Origin: an uncultured Collinsella sp.
GTDB taxonomy: Bacteria; Actinomycetota; Coriobacteriia; Coriobacteriales; Coriobacteriaceae
Direction of reading: 5' to 3'
NCBI GenBank assembly: GCA_902464035.1
Contig: CABQHT010000016.1
Coordinates: 1-38,957 of the forward strand
DNA length: 38,957 bases
Shown here piece after piece: positions 20,840 through 28,508 of the stretch (positions are counted from its first letter, which is position 1; each line of letters opens with the position of its first letter). Under the pieces are notes generated by a model that saw only the letters and a program-made list of their open reading frames with translations, did no database searches and had not been told where the DNA came from. Both the position numbers and the translations under genes were made by a program.

Positions 20840-21530
20840 CGAGCAGATGGCTGCTGCCGAGAGCCTGGGCTTTGTGCCCTACGCCCGTCCGACCGGCACC
20901 GATACGGCCGAGCCGCTCAAGATCGGTGTGCTCATCAGCGGTTCGGGTACCAACCTGCAGGCGCTGATCGATCTGATCGCCGCCGGTAAGCTCAACGCCT
21001 CGATTGAGCTTGTGGTGTCGAGCCGTCCTTCGGCTAAGGGTTTGCAGCGCGCTGAGCGCGCGGGCATCCAGACGCTCACGCTGTCCAAGGATGTCTATGC
21101 CGACCCTATTGCCGCCGACGAGATCGTCGCGCACGAGCTGCTCGAGCGCGGCTGCGAGTATGTGGTCATGGCCGGCTACATGCGCATGGTGCACACGCCT
21201 CTGTTGGCGGCGTTTCCCAACCGCGTGGTCAACTTGCATCCGGCGCTGCTGCCGAGCTTTACCGGTGCGCATGCGATTGACGATGCCTTTGCGCGCGGCG
21301 TCAAGGTAACTGGCGTGACCGTGCATTTTGCCAACGAGGTCTACGACAACGGTCCCATCATCGCCCAGCGTGCGCTGGCTGTCGAGGAGGGCTGGGATGT
21401 CGACACGCTCGAGGAGCACATCCACGCGATTGAGCACGTGCTGTATCCCGAGGTCGTGCAAATGCTCGCCGACGGCCGCGTCCACGTGCTGGAGAGCGGC
21501 AAGGTCGCAATTGATGCGCCCCGCGGCTAG
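20829..21530 (+). CDS. purN: Phosphoribosylglycinamide formyltransferase PurN
   Basis: A 233-residue enzyme that transfers formyl from 10-formyl-THF to GAR. After a ~30-residue N-terminal extension comes the GART core: IGVLISGSGTNLQAL, VVMAGYMRMV, NLHPALLPSFTGAHAI with catalytic Asn and His, then GVTVHFANEVYDNGPIIAQ with the catalytic Asp. ATG 20829 lies inside the purM end and its ribosome-binding site is weak, consistent with coupling to purM. A later Met at residue 7 would also be in frame. A terminator follows at 21563-21600. Confidence 0.95.
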   Translation: MSANEQMAAAESLGFVPYARPTGTDTAEPLKIGVLISGSGTNLQALIDLIAAGKLNASIELVVSSRPSAKGLQRAERAGIQTLTLSKDVYADPIAADEIVAHELLERGCEYVVMAGYMRMVHTPLLAAFPNRVVNLHPALLPSFTGAHAIDDAFARGVKVTGVTVHFANEVYDNGPIIAQRALAVEEGWDVDTLEEHIHAIEHVLYPEVVQMLADGRVHVLESGKVAIDAPRG

Positions 21531-21562
21531 CGGCGCACAGTACAATTTAGTTGAGTGGTCAG

Positions 21563-21600
21563 GGTGGTCATTGGCGCCAAGGCGCGCGTGGCCACCTTTT
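21563..21600 (+). terminator. Probable terminator of the purFMN run
   Basis: Arms GGTGGTCA (21563-21570) and TGGCCACC (21589-21596) pair with one imperfect position and are followed by TTTT. The loop contains the 10-bp palindrome TTGGCGCCAA. Confidence 0.6.
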
Positions 21601-21609
21601 GTTTTGGGT

Positions 21610-21636
21610 AGTCATCGGGGACGTTCCTGAATGACT
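21610..21636. repeat. Short hairpin with GGGACGTTCC core
   Basis: AGTCAT (21610-21615) and ATGACT (21631-21636) enclose CGGGGACGTTCCTGA. The GGGACGTTCC core recurs in the repeat block after the EIIA gene (22143-22152). It appears to be a short member of the GGGGACAG family. Confidence 0.5.
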
Positions 21637-21655
21637 GGGTGAGAGAGGTGAGCGC

Positions 21656-22120
21656 ATGGCGGATAACGAAGCTCTGTTTACGCCTGAGCTGGTGTTTTTT
21701 GATTGGGAGTGTGCGACGCCGGATGAGGTGTTCGCGCGGCTTGAGGGAGAGCTTGCTTCGCGCGGCTACATTGCCGACGGTTGGCTCGATGCCGTTCGCA
21801 CGCGCGAGGATGCCTACCCCACGGGTCTTGCCATGCCGGCGGCAAACATTGCCATTCCGCATACCGATCCGGGGTTTGTGGCCAAGCCCTATATCGCGGT
21901 GGTGAAGCCCGCCGCGCCCGTGACATTTAACGCTATGGCTGGCATGGGCGCTCCGGTGCCGGCGCAGATTGTCATCAATTTGGGTATTGCCGAGCCGGGC
22001 GGCCAGGTCGAGGCCCTGCAGGCGCTCATGAACATCTTTATGGACGCCGATGCCGCAGCCGACGTGCTCGGCCAGACCACGTCCCGGGGCATGGTCGACG
22101 CCATCCGCCGTCACTTCTAA
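21656..22120 (+). CDS. PTS EIIA component, galactitol/fructose-mannitol type
   Basis: A 154-residue phosphotransferase-system IIA domain that receives phosphate from HPr. The phosphorylated His is His69 in NIAIPHTD, preceded by YPTGLAMP, which is the usual EIIA (PTS-2 type) arrangement and most like galactitol EIIA. No EIIB or EIIC gene is adjacent, so it is an orphan that may serve a distant transporter or regulate. GAGAGGTGAG lies before the ATG. Both flanks carry GGGGACAG-family repeats. Confidence 0.85.
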   Translation: MADNEALFTPELVFFDWECATPDEVFARLEGELASRGYIADGWLDAVRTREDAYPTGLAMPAANIAIPHTDPGFVAKPYIAVVKPAAPVTFNAMAGMGAPVPAQIVINLGIAEPGGQVEALQALMNIFMDADAAADVLGQTTSRGMVDAIRRHF

Positions 22121-22131
22121 GGTGGGGCTGA

Positions 22132-22249
22132 GCCGGCACCTAGGGACGTTCCTTATGTGCCGGCACTTGGGGACTGTCCCAAACTGCCGGCTGCCAGAGC
22201 TGTCCCCTTTGCACCAAAATGGTGCAGATTAACCTGTCCCCAATGCACC
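22132..22249. repeat. Cluster of hairpins with GGGACGTTCC, GGGGACTGTCCC and CTGTCCCC cores
   Basis: Three consecutive units. GCCGGCAC (22132-22139)/GTGCCGGC (22157-22164) surround TAGGGACGTTCC. GCCGGCA (22159-22165)/TGCCGGC (22185-22191) surround TTGGGGACTGTCCCAA. TGCACC (22210-22215)/GGTGCA (22221-22226), followed by a second TGCACC (22244-22249), adjoin CTGTCCCC and CCTGTCCCC. Arms differ between units while the core stays, the pattern of REP-like elements. They fill most of the spacer before the foldase gene. Confidence 0.65.
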
Positions 22250-22317
22250 AAGCGTGCCGCGGGGACTGCGTTGTGACACAATGGCGTTTGTTCGATTCGT
22301 TATGCGAAAGGCCAACT

Positions 22318-23538
22318 ATGGCAAATAAGAAAAAGAATCCCGCACCCGAGCCGACGCCCGAGCAGCAGACTCGCGCCGCCTCCAGCTCTCGCAAGAAGCA
22401 GCGCAAGACCCGCGTGTCCAAGACCGTCAAGATCGTCCTGGTGGTTATTGGCGTGCTGGCAATGTTGCTTTCCGTCTCGGCGATGGCGTGCTCCGGCCTT
22501 ATGTCGCAGGCCGAGGACACCTCGGGCTACAAGCTGACCGGCGGTGTTGCTGCCACTATCAACGGCACCAACCTCACCGAGGACACCGTGACCAAGCAGA
22601 TCATGAGCATGCGCACGTCCTATGGCTACACCAAGGACAAGGACTGGGCGCAGTATCTGGTCGACAACGACCTCACGCCCAAGAAGTACCGCAAACAACT
22701 CATCGACTCCTACACGCAGCAGATTCTGCTTCAACAGGCACAGAAAGAGAACGGTGTGACGGTGTCGGACGAGGAGGTCGAGAAGGCTTGGAAGGACGCG
22801 TGCAAGAGCGCGGGCGGTGCCAAGGCCTTTAAGAAGACCCTCAAGACCTACGGCTATACCGAGGATACCTATAAGGATTCGCTCAAGGAGAGTCTGGCGC
22901 AGCAGAAACTCAAGGATGCCGTCGCGCCTACGAGCAAGCCCAAGGACAGCGAGATTGTCGATTACATCAATGAGAACCTGTCCAACTACAACGATGCCCG
23001 TCGTTCGTCGAATATCCTGATCAAGGTCGATTCCGACGCATCTGACGAGGACAAGGCTGCCGCCAAGGCCAAGGCGCAGGAGTGCTTGGACAAGATCAAC
23101 TCCGGCGAGCTGAGCTTTGAGGACGCCGTGGAGCAGTATTCCGACGACACCGGCTCCAAGGAGAAGAAGGGCGATGTGGGCTGGGACAAACTCACTACTT
23201 TTGTCGACAGCTATCAGACGGCGCTCGAAGGCCTTAATAAGGGCGACGTGAGCGACGTCGTCGAGTCGACCTATGGCTACCATGTCATCAAGTGCACCGA
23301 CTACTTCCATGTCGATGGCCAGGTCGATGACATTAAGCAGGTGCCCAAGGACATCAAGAAGTATGTCTCCAACGTGGTGAAGACGCAGGCAGAGAGCACT
23401 GCGTACAGCGAGTGGCTGGAGCAGTACAAGAAAGACGCCGACATCACCGTCAACCCCATGCCCAAGGACGTACCCTATAACGTGAGTCTGAAGGGCGTCA
23501 CCAAGAGCTCGACCGACGATTCGTCGACGACTGAGTAA
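22318..23538 (+). CDS. PrsA/SurA-like peptidyl-prolyl isomerase, membrane-anchored
   Basis: A 406-residue extracytoplasmic foldase. A Lys/Arg-rich N-terminus (about 1-37) is followed by a hydrophobic segment (38-58) ending AMACSG; the Cys is only partly lipobox-like, so it may be a lipoprotein or a plain anchor. A SurA-type N-terminal domain follows (TINGTNLTEDTVTKQIMSM). A parvulin domain from about residue 225 runs RRSSNILIKVDSDASDEDKA through EQYSDDTGSKEKKGDVGW to ESTYGYHVIK. The frame is open further upstream, but AAAGG lies before ATG 22318 and the charged start is natural. It likely helps fold secreted proteins. Confidence 0.88.
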   Translation: MANKKKNPAPEPTPEQQTRAASSSRKKQRKTRVSKTVKIVLVVIGVLAMLLSVSAMACSGLMSQAEDTSGYKLTGGVAATINGTNLTEDTVTKQIMSMRTSYGYTKDKDWAQYLVDNDLTPKKYRKQLIDSYTQQILLQQAQKENGVTVSDEEVEKAWKDACKSAGGAKAFKKTLKTYGYTEDTYKDSLKESLAQQKLKDAVAPTSKPKDSEIVDYINENLSNYNDARRSSNILIKVDSDASDEDKAAAKAKAQECLDKINSGELSFEDAVEQYSDDTGSKEKKGDVGWDKLTTFVDSYQTALEGLNKGDVSDVVESTYGYHVIKCTDYFHVDGQVDDIKQVPKDIKKYVSNVVKTQAESTAYSEWLEQYKKDADITVNPMPKDVPYNVSLKGVTKSSTDDSSTTE

Positions 23539-23592
23539 TCATGGGGCGGTGCTCGCGCGAGTGCCACCCACACTATTGAGGAGGATTTGCAG

Positions 23593-24036
23593 ATGACCAA
23601 CGAAGAGCTGCAGAAGGAAATGATCGCCGCCATGAAGGCCAAGGACAAGGTTCGCCTGTCTATCATTCGCCAGGTTAAGGCCGAGGTGAAGAATATTGAG
23701 GTCAACGAGCGCCGCGATGTGACCGAGGAAGACGTCAACAGCATGATCAAGCGTCTGATTAAGCAGACGAGCGAGACGCTGGAGATGTCCATCAAGGCCG
23801 GCACCGACCAGGAGCGTACCGACAACCTGACCGAGCAGGTCAAGATTCTGGAGAGCCTGCTGCCCGCGCAGGTTTCGGGCGAGGAGCTCGAGGCTCTGAT
23901 CGAGCAGGTTATCGCTGAGCTGGGCGCCACGTCCAAGAAGCAGATGGGCCAGGTCATGGGCGCTCTGGGTAAGGCTACCGGCGGCAACTTCGATAAGCCT
24001 GCCGCAGCAAAGATCGTCGGCGCGAAGCTTGTCTAA
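23593..24036 (+). CDS. YqeY-like protein (GatB/YqeY domain)
   Basis: A 147-residue protein matching the YqeY family: a helical N-terminal part (LQKEMIAAMKAKDKVRLSIIRQVKAEVKNIEV) and a C-terminal part related to the tRNA-binding tail of GatB (SKKQMGQVMGALGKATGGNFDKPAAAKIV). Its exact function is not established; a link to tRNA-dependent amidation is suggested by the shared domain. GAGGAGG (23578-23584) lies 8 nt before ATG 23593; an in-frame TTG at 23587 is too close to it. A strong terminator follows. Confidence 0.92.
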   Translation: MTNEELQKEMIAAMKAKDKVRLSIIRQVKAEVKNIEVNERRDVTEEDVNSMIKRLIKQTSETLEMSIKAGTDQERTDNLTEQVKILESLLPAQVSGEELEALIEQVIAELGATSKKQMGQVMGALGKATGGNFDKPAAAKIVGAKLV

Positions 24037-24065
24037 GAGGCGGTCGGCACATAGTTGATGTTGAG

Positions 24066-24096
24066 GGGCGTGACCGTCGCGGTCGCGCCCTTTTTT
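24066..24096 (+). terminator. Rho-independent terminator after yqeY
   Basis: GGGCGTGACCG (24066-24076) pairs with CGGTCGCGCCC (24080-24090), with one wobble and a 3-nt loop, and is followed by six T residues. Confidence 0.92.
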
Positions 24097-24115
24097 GGTG
24101 CTTGCACAGGACGGG

Positions 24116-24186
24116 CACTCATTGGGGACAGACTTAAATGAGTACCCAATGAGCGGGCACTCATTTAAGTCTGTCCCCAATGAGTG
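24116..24186. repeat. Perfect 28-bp inverted repeat with GGGGACAG core
   Basis: The arm 24116-24143 begins CACTCATTGGGGACAGAC and is the exact reverse complement of 24159-24186. The loop is 15 nt and itself repeats part of the arm (ACCCAATGAG). It shares GGGGACAG/CTGTCCCC with the hairpins at 19576, 22132 and 31143. It lies between the yqeY terminator and the promoter of the amino-acid importer. Confidence 0.85.
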
Positions 24187-24249
24187 GGTGAAAGGTTGCG
24201 GGTTCTTTACGGGGATGTAGTGTGGGCTGCGGAAACGTGGTTCTTTCCG

Positions 24250-24255
24250 TACAAT
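24250..24255 (+). promoter_or_regulatory. Possible -10 box of the amino-acid ABC importer operon
   Basis: TACAAT 35 bases before the ATPase gene, without a clear -35 hexamer at normal spacing. Confidence 0.35.
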
Positions 24256-24290
24256 AGTTCAACTCGTGTAAACGCAGGGAAGGGACATTC

Positions 24291-25022
24291 ATGGCAGACA
24301 TGATCGAGATCAAGCATCTCAACAAGTACTTTGGCGACCTGCATGTGCTCAAAGATATCAACCTCACCGTCAAGCGCGGCGAGAAGCTCGTAATGATCGG
24401 GCCTTCTGGTTCGGGTAAGTCGACGCTCATCCGTTGCGTCGATTATCTGGAGGAGCCTACGTCGGGCGAGGTCCTCATCGACGGTACGCCGCTCACCAAA
24501 AAGAATCACCTGGAGATGGCCCGCAAGTATAGTTCCATGGTGTTTCAGCAGTTCAACCTGTATCCCAACATGACGGTGCTCGGCAACCTGACGCTCGCGC
24601 CCATCAAGCTGCAAAAGAAGAGCAAGGAGGAGGCGACCGAGATTGCCATTGCCGCGCTCAAGCGTGTCGGCATGGCGCATAAGGCCGGCGAATATCCGCA
24701 GAATCTCTCGGGCGGTCAGCAGCAGCGCATCGCCATCGCCCGTGCCCTGTGCACCAAGCAGCCCATCATCCTGTTTGACGAGCCGACCTCGGCGCTCGAC
24801 CCCGAGATGGTGCAGGAAGTCCTGGACGTTATGATTGAGCTCGCGCAGGAGGATATCACCATGATCTGCGTGACGCACGAGATGGGCTTTGCGCGCCAGG
24901 TGGCCGACCGCGTCATCTTTATGGAGGACGGCCGCATTCTGGAGGAGGGCACGCCCGAGCACTTCTTCGATAACCCCGAGAACCCGCGCTGCCGCGAGTT
25001 CCTGTCCAAGATTCTGCACTAG
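24291..25022 (+). CDS. Polar amino-acid ABC importer, ATP-binding protein (GlnQ-like)
   Basis: A 243-residue ATPase that powers uptake through the two permeases encoded downstream. It shows Walker A MIGPSGSGKSTL, the Q-loop VFQQFNLYPNMTVL, signature LSGGQQQRIAIARAL, Walker B IILFDEPTSALDPEM and switch His CVTHEMGFA. The FQQFNLYPNMT and THEMGFARQVADRV blocks are typical of the GlnQ/HisP polar amino-acid class. GGAAGGG lies before the ATG. The four genes 24291-27320 lie close together and form one operon. Confidence 0.95.
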   Translation: MADMIEIKHLNKYFGDLHVLKDINLTVKRGEKLVMIGPSGSGKSTLIRCVDYLEEPTSGEVLIDGTPLTKKNHLEMARKYSSMVFQQFNLYPNMTVLGNLTLAPIKLQKKSKEEATEIAIAALKRVGMAHKAGEYPQNLSGGQQQRIAIARALCTKQPIILFDEPTSALDPEMVQEVLDVMIELAQEDITMICVTHEMGFARQVADRVIFMEDGRILEEGTPEHFFDNPENPRCREFLSKILH

Positions 25023-25030
25023 GCGCGGTG

Positions 25031-25906
25031 ATGGACATGACGGATATGACGAGGGCGGCCGTGTCGCGCCGTCACTTTTTGCAGCTGGCGGGCGCCGGCA
25101 TACTTGCGCTGACGGGGACCGCGCTTACCGGTTGCGGCAACTCCACCAGCGGCGAGGGCTCCGACAAGGGGTCCAAGCTTGCGGCCATCAAGTCGCGTGG
25201 CCATCTGAATGCCGGCGTTAAGAAGGACGTTCCCGGCTATGGCTATTACGACACCGCCAAGGGCCGCTTTGAGGGCATGGAAGTCGATTTGTGCTACCAA
25301 ATCGCCGCTGCCGTCTTTGGTGTGAGCTACAAGGATGCCCGCGCCCAGGAGCTTGTCGAGTTTACCGACGTAACGCCCAAGACGCGCGGCCCGCTGATCG
25401 ATAACGGCCAACTCGACGTGGTCGCGGCGACCTACACCATCACCGACGAGCGCAAGAAGAGCTGGGATTTCTCGACGCCGTACCGCACCGACTACGTGGG
25501 ACTCATGGTCAAGAAGCGTTCGGGCTTTACCTCGATTGAGGACCTGGACGGCAAGGTCATCGGCGTGAGCCAGGGTGCTACCACGCAGGGCCTGATCGAG
25601 CAGATGATCAAGGACAACGGCTTTAGCTGTAAGCCCGAGTTTAGGGCCTTTAGCGGCTATCCCATCATCAAGAGCTCGCTCGACGCCGGCAATATCGACG
25701 TCTTTGCCATGGACCGCTCCACGCTGGCCGGTTACATGAATGAGACCGTTGAACTGTTGCAGCCCGAGGTCAAGTTTGGCGAGCAGGGCTACGGCGTGGC
25801 GACCAAGAAGGGCTGCGACCTTTCGGCCGTGGTCGATCAGGTGATTTGCGATCGCCTGGCCGACGGCTGGCTCGACCAAGAGGTCAAGACCTGGGGTCTT
25901 GTATAG
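25031..25906 (+). CDS. Amino-acid ABC importer substrate-binding lipoprotein (Asp/Glu-type), Tat-like signal
   Basis: A ~291-residue family 3 binding protein that captures the ligand outside the cell. The signal holds a twin-arginine motif SRRHFLQ (residues 12-18) and a lipobox LTGC with Cys35, so it is probably exported folded by Tat and lipid-anchored. The mature part shows GRFEGMEVDLCYQIA, QLDVVAATYTITDERKKSWDFSTPYRTDYVGLMVKK and KVIGVSQGATTQ, most like aspartate/glutamate-binding proteins. The ribosome-binding site is weak. ATG 25031 is chosen over GTG 25028; it follows the ATPase gene by 8 bases. Confidence 0.9.
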   Translation: MDMTDMTRAAVSRRHFLQLAGAGILALTGTALTGCGNSTSGEGSDKGSKLAAIKSRGHLNAGVKKDVPGYGYYDTAKGRFEGMEVDLCYQIAAAVFGVSYKDARAQELVEFTDVTPKTRGPLIDNGQLDVVAATYTITDERKKSWDFSTPYRTDYVGLMVKKRSGFTSIEDLDGKVIGVSQGATTQGLIEQMIKDNGFSCKPEFRAFSGYPIIKSSLDAGNIDVFAMDRSTLAGYMNETVELLQPEVKFGEQGYGVATKKGCDLSAVVDQVICDRLADGWLDQEVKTWGLV

Positions 25907-25931
25907 GCGCATCGTCCAAGGAAGGAATCAA

Positions 25932-26678
25932 ATGCTCGAAGGATTATTTGACGCCGACCGTTGGTCGACGACATTTCAAAACATGGGGCCCTTCTGGGAG
26001 GGCTTCGGCGTGACGCTGCAGGTGGTCGTTGCCGGTCTGCTGCTGTCGCTGGTGCTGGGCACGCTGCTGGGCGTGTTCTCTACCACCCGTTCGCGCGTGC
26101 TGCGCGCCATAAGCCGCGTGTACGTGGAGTTTTACCAGAACACCCCGTTGCCCGTGCAGGTGCTCTTTATGTACATGGCCGGTCCGCAGTTTTTGCAGGC
26201 CATAACCGGTGCCGACCAGCCGGTGCGCATCGCGCCGTTCGTGCTGGGCTTCTTGGGCGTGGGCTTGTATCACGCGGCCTACATCTCGGAGGTCATCCGC
26301 ACCGGTATCGAGGCGGTTCCGCGCGGTCAGATGGAGGCGGCCCAGAGCCAGGGCTTCACCCGTGCGCAGGCGTACTGGTACATCGTGCTGCCCCAGACAT
26401 TCAAGATCATTCTGCCGCCGCTGTGTAACCAGGCGCTCAACCTGGTCAAGAACACGTCGGTGCTGGCGCTTGTGGCCGGCGGCGACCTTATGTACCGTTC
26501 CGACAACTTTGTGAGTCTGTACGGTTACCTGCAGGGATATATCGTCTGCTGCCTTATGTACTTCATCATCTGCTTTCCGCTCGCTATGCTGGTGCAGTGG
26601 CTCGAGCGTCGCTCCAAGGAGCGTCCGCGTGGCGTGAGCCTGGCCGAGCTGGGGCTCGACAACGTAGAGGAGGCCTAG
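25932..26678 (+). CDS. Amino-acid ABC importer permease 1
   Basis: A 248-residue membrane subunit of the His/Glu/Gln/Arg permease class. It has about five hydrophobic segments and the ATPase-contacting EAA loop AVPRGQMEAAQSQGFTRAQAYWYIVLPQ. AFYQNTPLPVQVLF-type and LVKNTSVLALVAGGDL blocks (here FYQNTPLPVQVLF and NLVKNTSVLALV) are class hallmarks. AAGGAAGGAA lies just before ATG 25932; the frame is open upstream but without a better start. The second permease begins 3 bases after its stop, so they are coupled. Confidence 0.94.
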   Translation: MLEGLFDADRWSTTFQNMGPFWEGFGVTLQVVVAGLLLSLVLGTLLGVFSTTRSRVLRAISRVYVEFYQNTPLPVQVLFMYMAGPQFLQAITGADQPVRIAPFVLGFLGVGLYHAAYISEVIRTGIEAVPRGQMEAAQSQGFTRAQAYWYIVLPQTFKIILPPLCNQALNLVKNTSVLALVAGGDLMYRSDNFVSLYGYLQGYIVCCLMYFIICFPLAMLVQWLERRSKERPRGVSLAELGLDNVEEA

Positions 26679-26681
26679 CGC

Positions 26682-27320
26682 ATGGAAATCTTCAACGCGA
26701 CCAACCTGCTCTACATTTGGGGCGGCTTTGTTAAGACCATAGAGATCTCGGCGCTGTCGATCTTTTTCTCGCTCATCTTTGGAACGGTGCTGGCGCTCGT
26801 TAAAAGCTATGCGCCCCGCCCGTTCCGTATTTTGGTGAGCGCCTATATCGAGCTGTTCCGTTGCACGCCGAACCTGCTGTGGATTCTGTTTATCTACTTT
26901 ACGGTGCAGGGTTTGGACATTGTGATCTCGACTATCGCCTTTACGCTGTTTACCAGCGCTGTTATGGCTGAGATTGTGCGCGGCGGTCTCAACTCGATTC
27001 CGCGCGGTCAGTTTGAGGCGGCGCAGAGCCAGGGCTTTGGCTTCTTTGCCACCATGCGCTACATCATCCTGCCGCAGACGTTTAAGACGATCATCCCGGC
27101 GCTGTTTAGCCAGTGCACGACCGTCATCAAGGACAGCTCGTATCTTTCGGGCATTAACGTGGCTGAGCTCATGTACACAGCAAACGTCGTGATGGCCCAC
27201 GCCATCGACCTGTCGCAGGTGCTTATGCTCTACGGCCTGGTGTTTGCGATGTACTTTGTGCTCAACTTTGGTATCTCGCTGCTGGTGAGGGCGTATCAAC
27301 GCCGTATTGTGGCCGCATAG
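26682..27320 (+). CDS. Amino-acid ABC importer permease 2
   Basis: A 212-residue membrane subunit that pairs with permease 1. It shows ELFRCTPNLLWILF, the EAA loop SIPRGQFEAAQSQGFGFFATMRYIILPQ and TVIKDSSYLSGINVAEL, all typical of the class, with about five hydrophobic segments. GAGGAGG, inside the end of permease 1, serves as its ribosome-binding site. It closes the operon. The palindromic element at 27330-27417 follows at once and may act as its 3' end. Confidence 0.94.
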   Translation: MEIFNATNLLYIWGGFVKTIEISALSIFFSLIFGTVLALVKSYAPRPFRILVSAYIELFRCTPNLLWILFIYFTVQGLDIVISTIAFTLFTSAVMAEIVRGGLNSIPRGQFEAAQSQGFGFFATMRYIILPQTFKTIIPALFSQCTTVIKDSSYLSGINVAELMYTANVVMAHAIDLSQVLMLYGLVFAMYFVLNFGISLLVRAYQRRIVAA

Positions 27321-27329
27321 TCCTGCTTC

Positions 27330-27417
27330 CCCAAGCACGGCACCTTGCCCCTCAATCGTCGCTTGCGTACATTTAGTACGCGGCGCTCCTCTTTCGGGGC
27401 AATCTGCCGCACTTGGG
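27330..27417. repeat. Dispersed palindromic element, copy 2
   Basis: 88 bp framed by CCCAAG and CTTGGG, with a GCCCC/GGGGC stem, the core CAATCGTCGCTTGCGTAC, a 5-nt loop and GTACGCGGCGCTCCTCTTT. It matches copy 1 (4153-4238) in the core, while outer stem bases change on both sides and stay paired. It lies 10 bases after the last gene of the importer operon. Confidence 0.7.
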
Positions 27418-27491
27418 AAACCGGGACGGTCGTAAGTGACAAAATGGGAATCAGGAATCGCCTATTTCTCATTTGTTAGAAAGGAATCGCG

Positions 27492-28115
27492 ATGAGCGAT
27501 CTGGAGAATAAGAAGAATCCTGTGGTCATTACCATCGCGCGCGACTTTGGCGCCGAGGGCCACGAGATTGGTCGCATGCTTGCCGACGAGTTGGGGATTC
27601 CGCTGTACGATAACGAGCTGCTGGTACGTGCGTCGCTGCGCGCGGGCGAGTCGCTCGACAAGATGGCCGCCTACGACGAGCGTCTGGCCGTGGAGAACAT
27701 GGCGTTCCTGCCCGACCGCTACGACGCGCGTTCGTACTCGGACAAGTTGTTCCAGAAGATGAGCCAGGTGATTTTGGACCTGGGCGAGACCGAGAGCTGC
27801 ATTATCGAAGGCCGCCTGTCCGATTACCTGCTGCGTAACAACCCCAACCACATTGCCGTATTGGTGACCGCTCCTTTTGAGGACCGCGTCGAGATTGTGC
27901 GCAAGAAGCGTGGCCTTAATAAAAAGAAGGGCGCCAAGCTGGTCAAGCAGCAGCAGAAGGCGCGCGAGGCGTTCTATAAGCGCTACAGTGCCGGAAAGTG
28001 GAAGATGACGAGCGGCAAGGATATCGTCGTCAACCGCGCCAAGCTGGGCCGCGAAGGCTGCAAAGACGTCATAGCCGCTGCCTACCGCTACAAAGTGGCT
28101 CAACTCGAAGGCTAG
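27492..28115 (+). CDS. Cytidylate kinase-like family protein
   Basis: A 207-residue P-loop-type protein of the cytidylate-kinase-like family (PF13189 type). It opens VVITIARDFGAEGHEIGRMLADELGIPLYDNELL, where AR-FG-EGHEIG takes the place of a standard Walker A. It continues with CIIEGRLSDYLL, a Lys/Arg-rich lid (RKKRGLNKKKGAKLVKQQQKAREAFYKRYS) and DIVVNRAKLG. Real CMP kinases are about the same length but have a canonical GPSGSGKST, so the substrate is unknown. AAAGGA lies before the ATG. It stands alone and ends at a strong hairpin. Confidence 0.85.
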   Translation: MSDLENKKNPVVITIARDFGAEGHEIGRMLADELGIPLYDNELLVRASLRAGESLDKMAAYDERLAVENMAFLPDRYDARSYSDKLFQKMSQVILDLGETESCIIEGRLSDYLLRNNPNHIAVLVTAPFEDRVEIVRKKRGLNKKKGAKLVKQQQKAREAFYKRYSAGKWKMTSGKDIVVNRAKLGREGCKDVIAAAYRYKVAQLEG

Positions 28116-28121
28116 CCGACC

Positions 28122-28164
28122 AAAAACCACCACAAAGGGTACAGGCACCTTTGTGGTGGTTTTT
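28122..28164 (+). terminator. Hairpin terminator after the cytidylate-kinase-like gene
   Basis: Perfect 17-nt arms AAAAACCACCACAAAGG (28122-28138) and CCTTTGTGGTGGTTTTT (28148-28164) around a 9-nt loop GTACAGGCA. The A/T feet make it usable in both directions. A related sequence, CAAACCACCAC...GTGGTGGTTTG with CAAAGGTGCCTGCCCC inside, occurs at 28457-28496, so this is also a repeat. Confidence 0.8.
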
Positions 28165-28220
28165 GTTTTAGGCCGAGGGGAAGGCCTTGGCGGCAGTGCC
28201 TATCCTCGGCTTTTGCATAG

Positions 28221-28436
28221 TCTCGATCTGTAACACCAAGCCAGCGAAAATGGCTCTAACTGTTACAGATTGAGATAAACCGTTCGGCCGTCAGCCCAAC
28301 GTCTTGATCTGTAACACCAGGCGGCATATTTGGTCTCTAACTGTTACAGATTGAGATGCAGCGTGGCCGGCCGGCACAATATCTCAATCTGTAACAACTG
28401 CAGGGCTCAACGGACTCCAGCTGTTACAGATTGAGA
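28221..28436. repeat. Array of six alternating copies of a 15-mer (TCTCAATCTGTAACA)
   Basis: The 15-mer TCTCAATCTGTAACA, with one or two changes in the first two forward copies, occurs forward at 28221, 28302 and 28382. It occurs reverse-complemented (TGTTACAGATTGAGA) at 28261, 28342 and 28422. Start-to-start distances are 40, 41, 40, 40 and 40 bp, so every spacer is 25-26 bp. Each forward/reverse pair can fold into a 15-bp hairpin with a 25-nt loop. Spacer sequences differ from one another. No open frame is supported here. Confidence 0.9.
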
Positions 28437-28456
28437 CAAAACGACCGGGCAAGTCC

Positions 28457-28496
28457 CAAACCACCACAAAGGTGCCTGCCCCATCGTGGTGGTTTG
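28457..28496. repeat. Small inverted repeat related to the terminator at 28122
   Basis: CAAACCACCAC (28457-28467) pairs perfectly with GTGGTGGTTTG (28486-28496) across an 18-nt loop that reads AAAGGTGCCTGCCCCATC. The sequence CCACCACAAAGG is shared with the hairpin at 28122-28164, so the 15-mer array is bracketed by two related hairpins. Confidence 0.65.
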
Positions 28497-28508
28497 GGCG
28501 GCCGGCAT

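Noticed and set aside
28221..28436. CRISPR-like look of the repeated 15-mer array
   Set aside because: Repeats are only 15 bp, alternate in orientation and are not accompanied by cas genes; CRISPR repeats are longer and all face one way.
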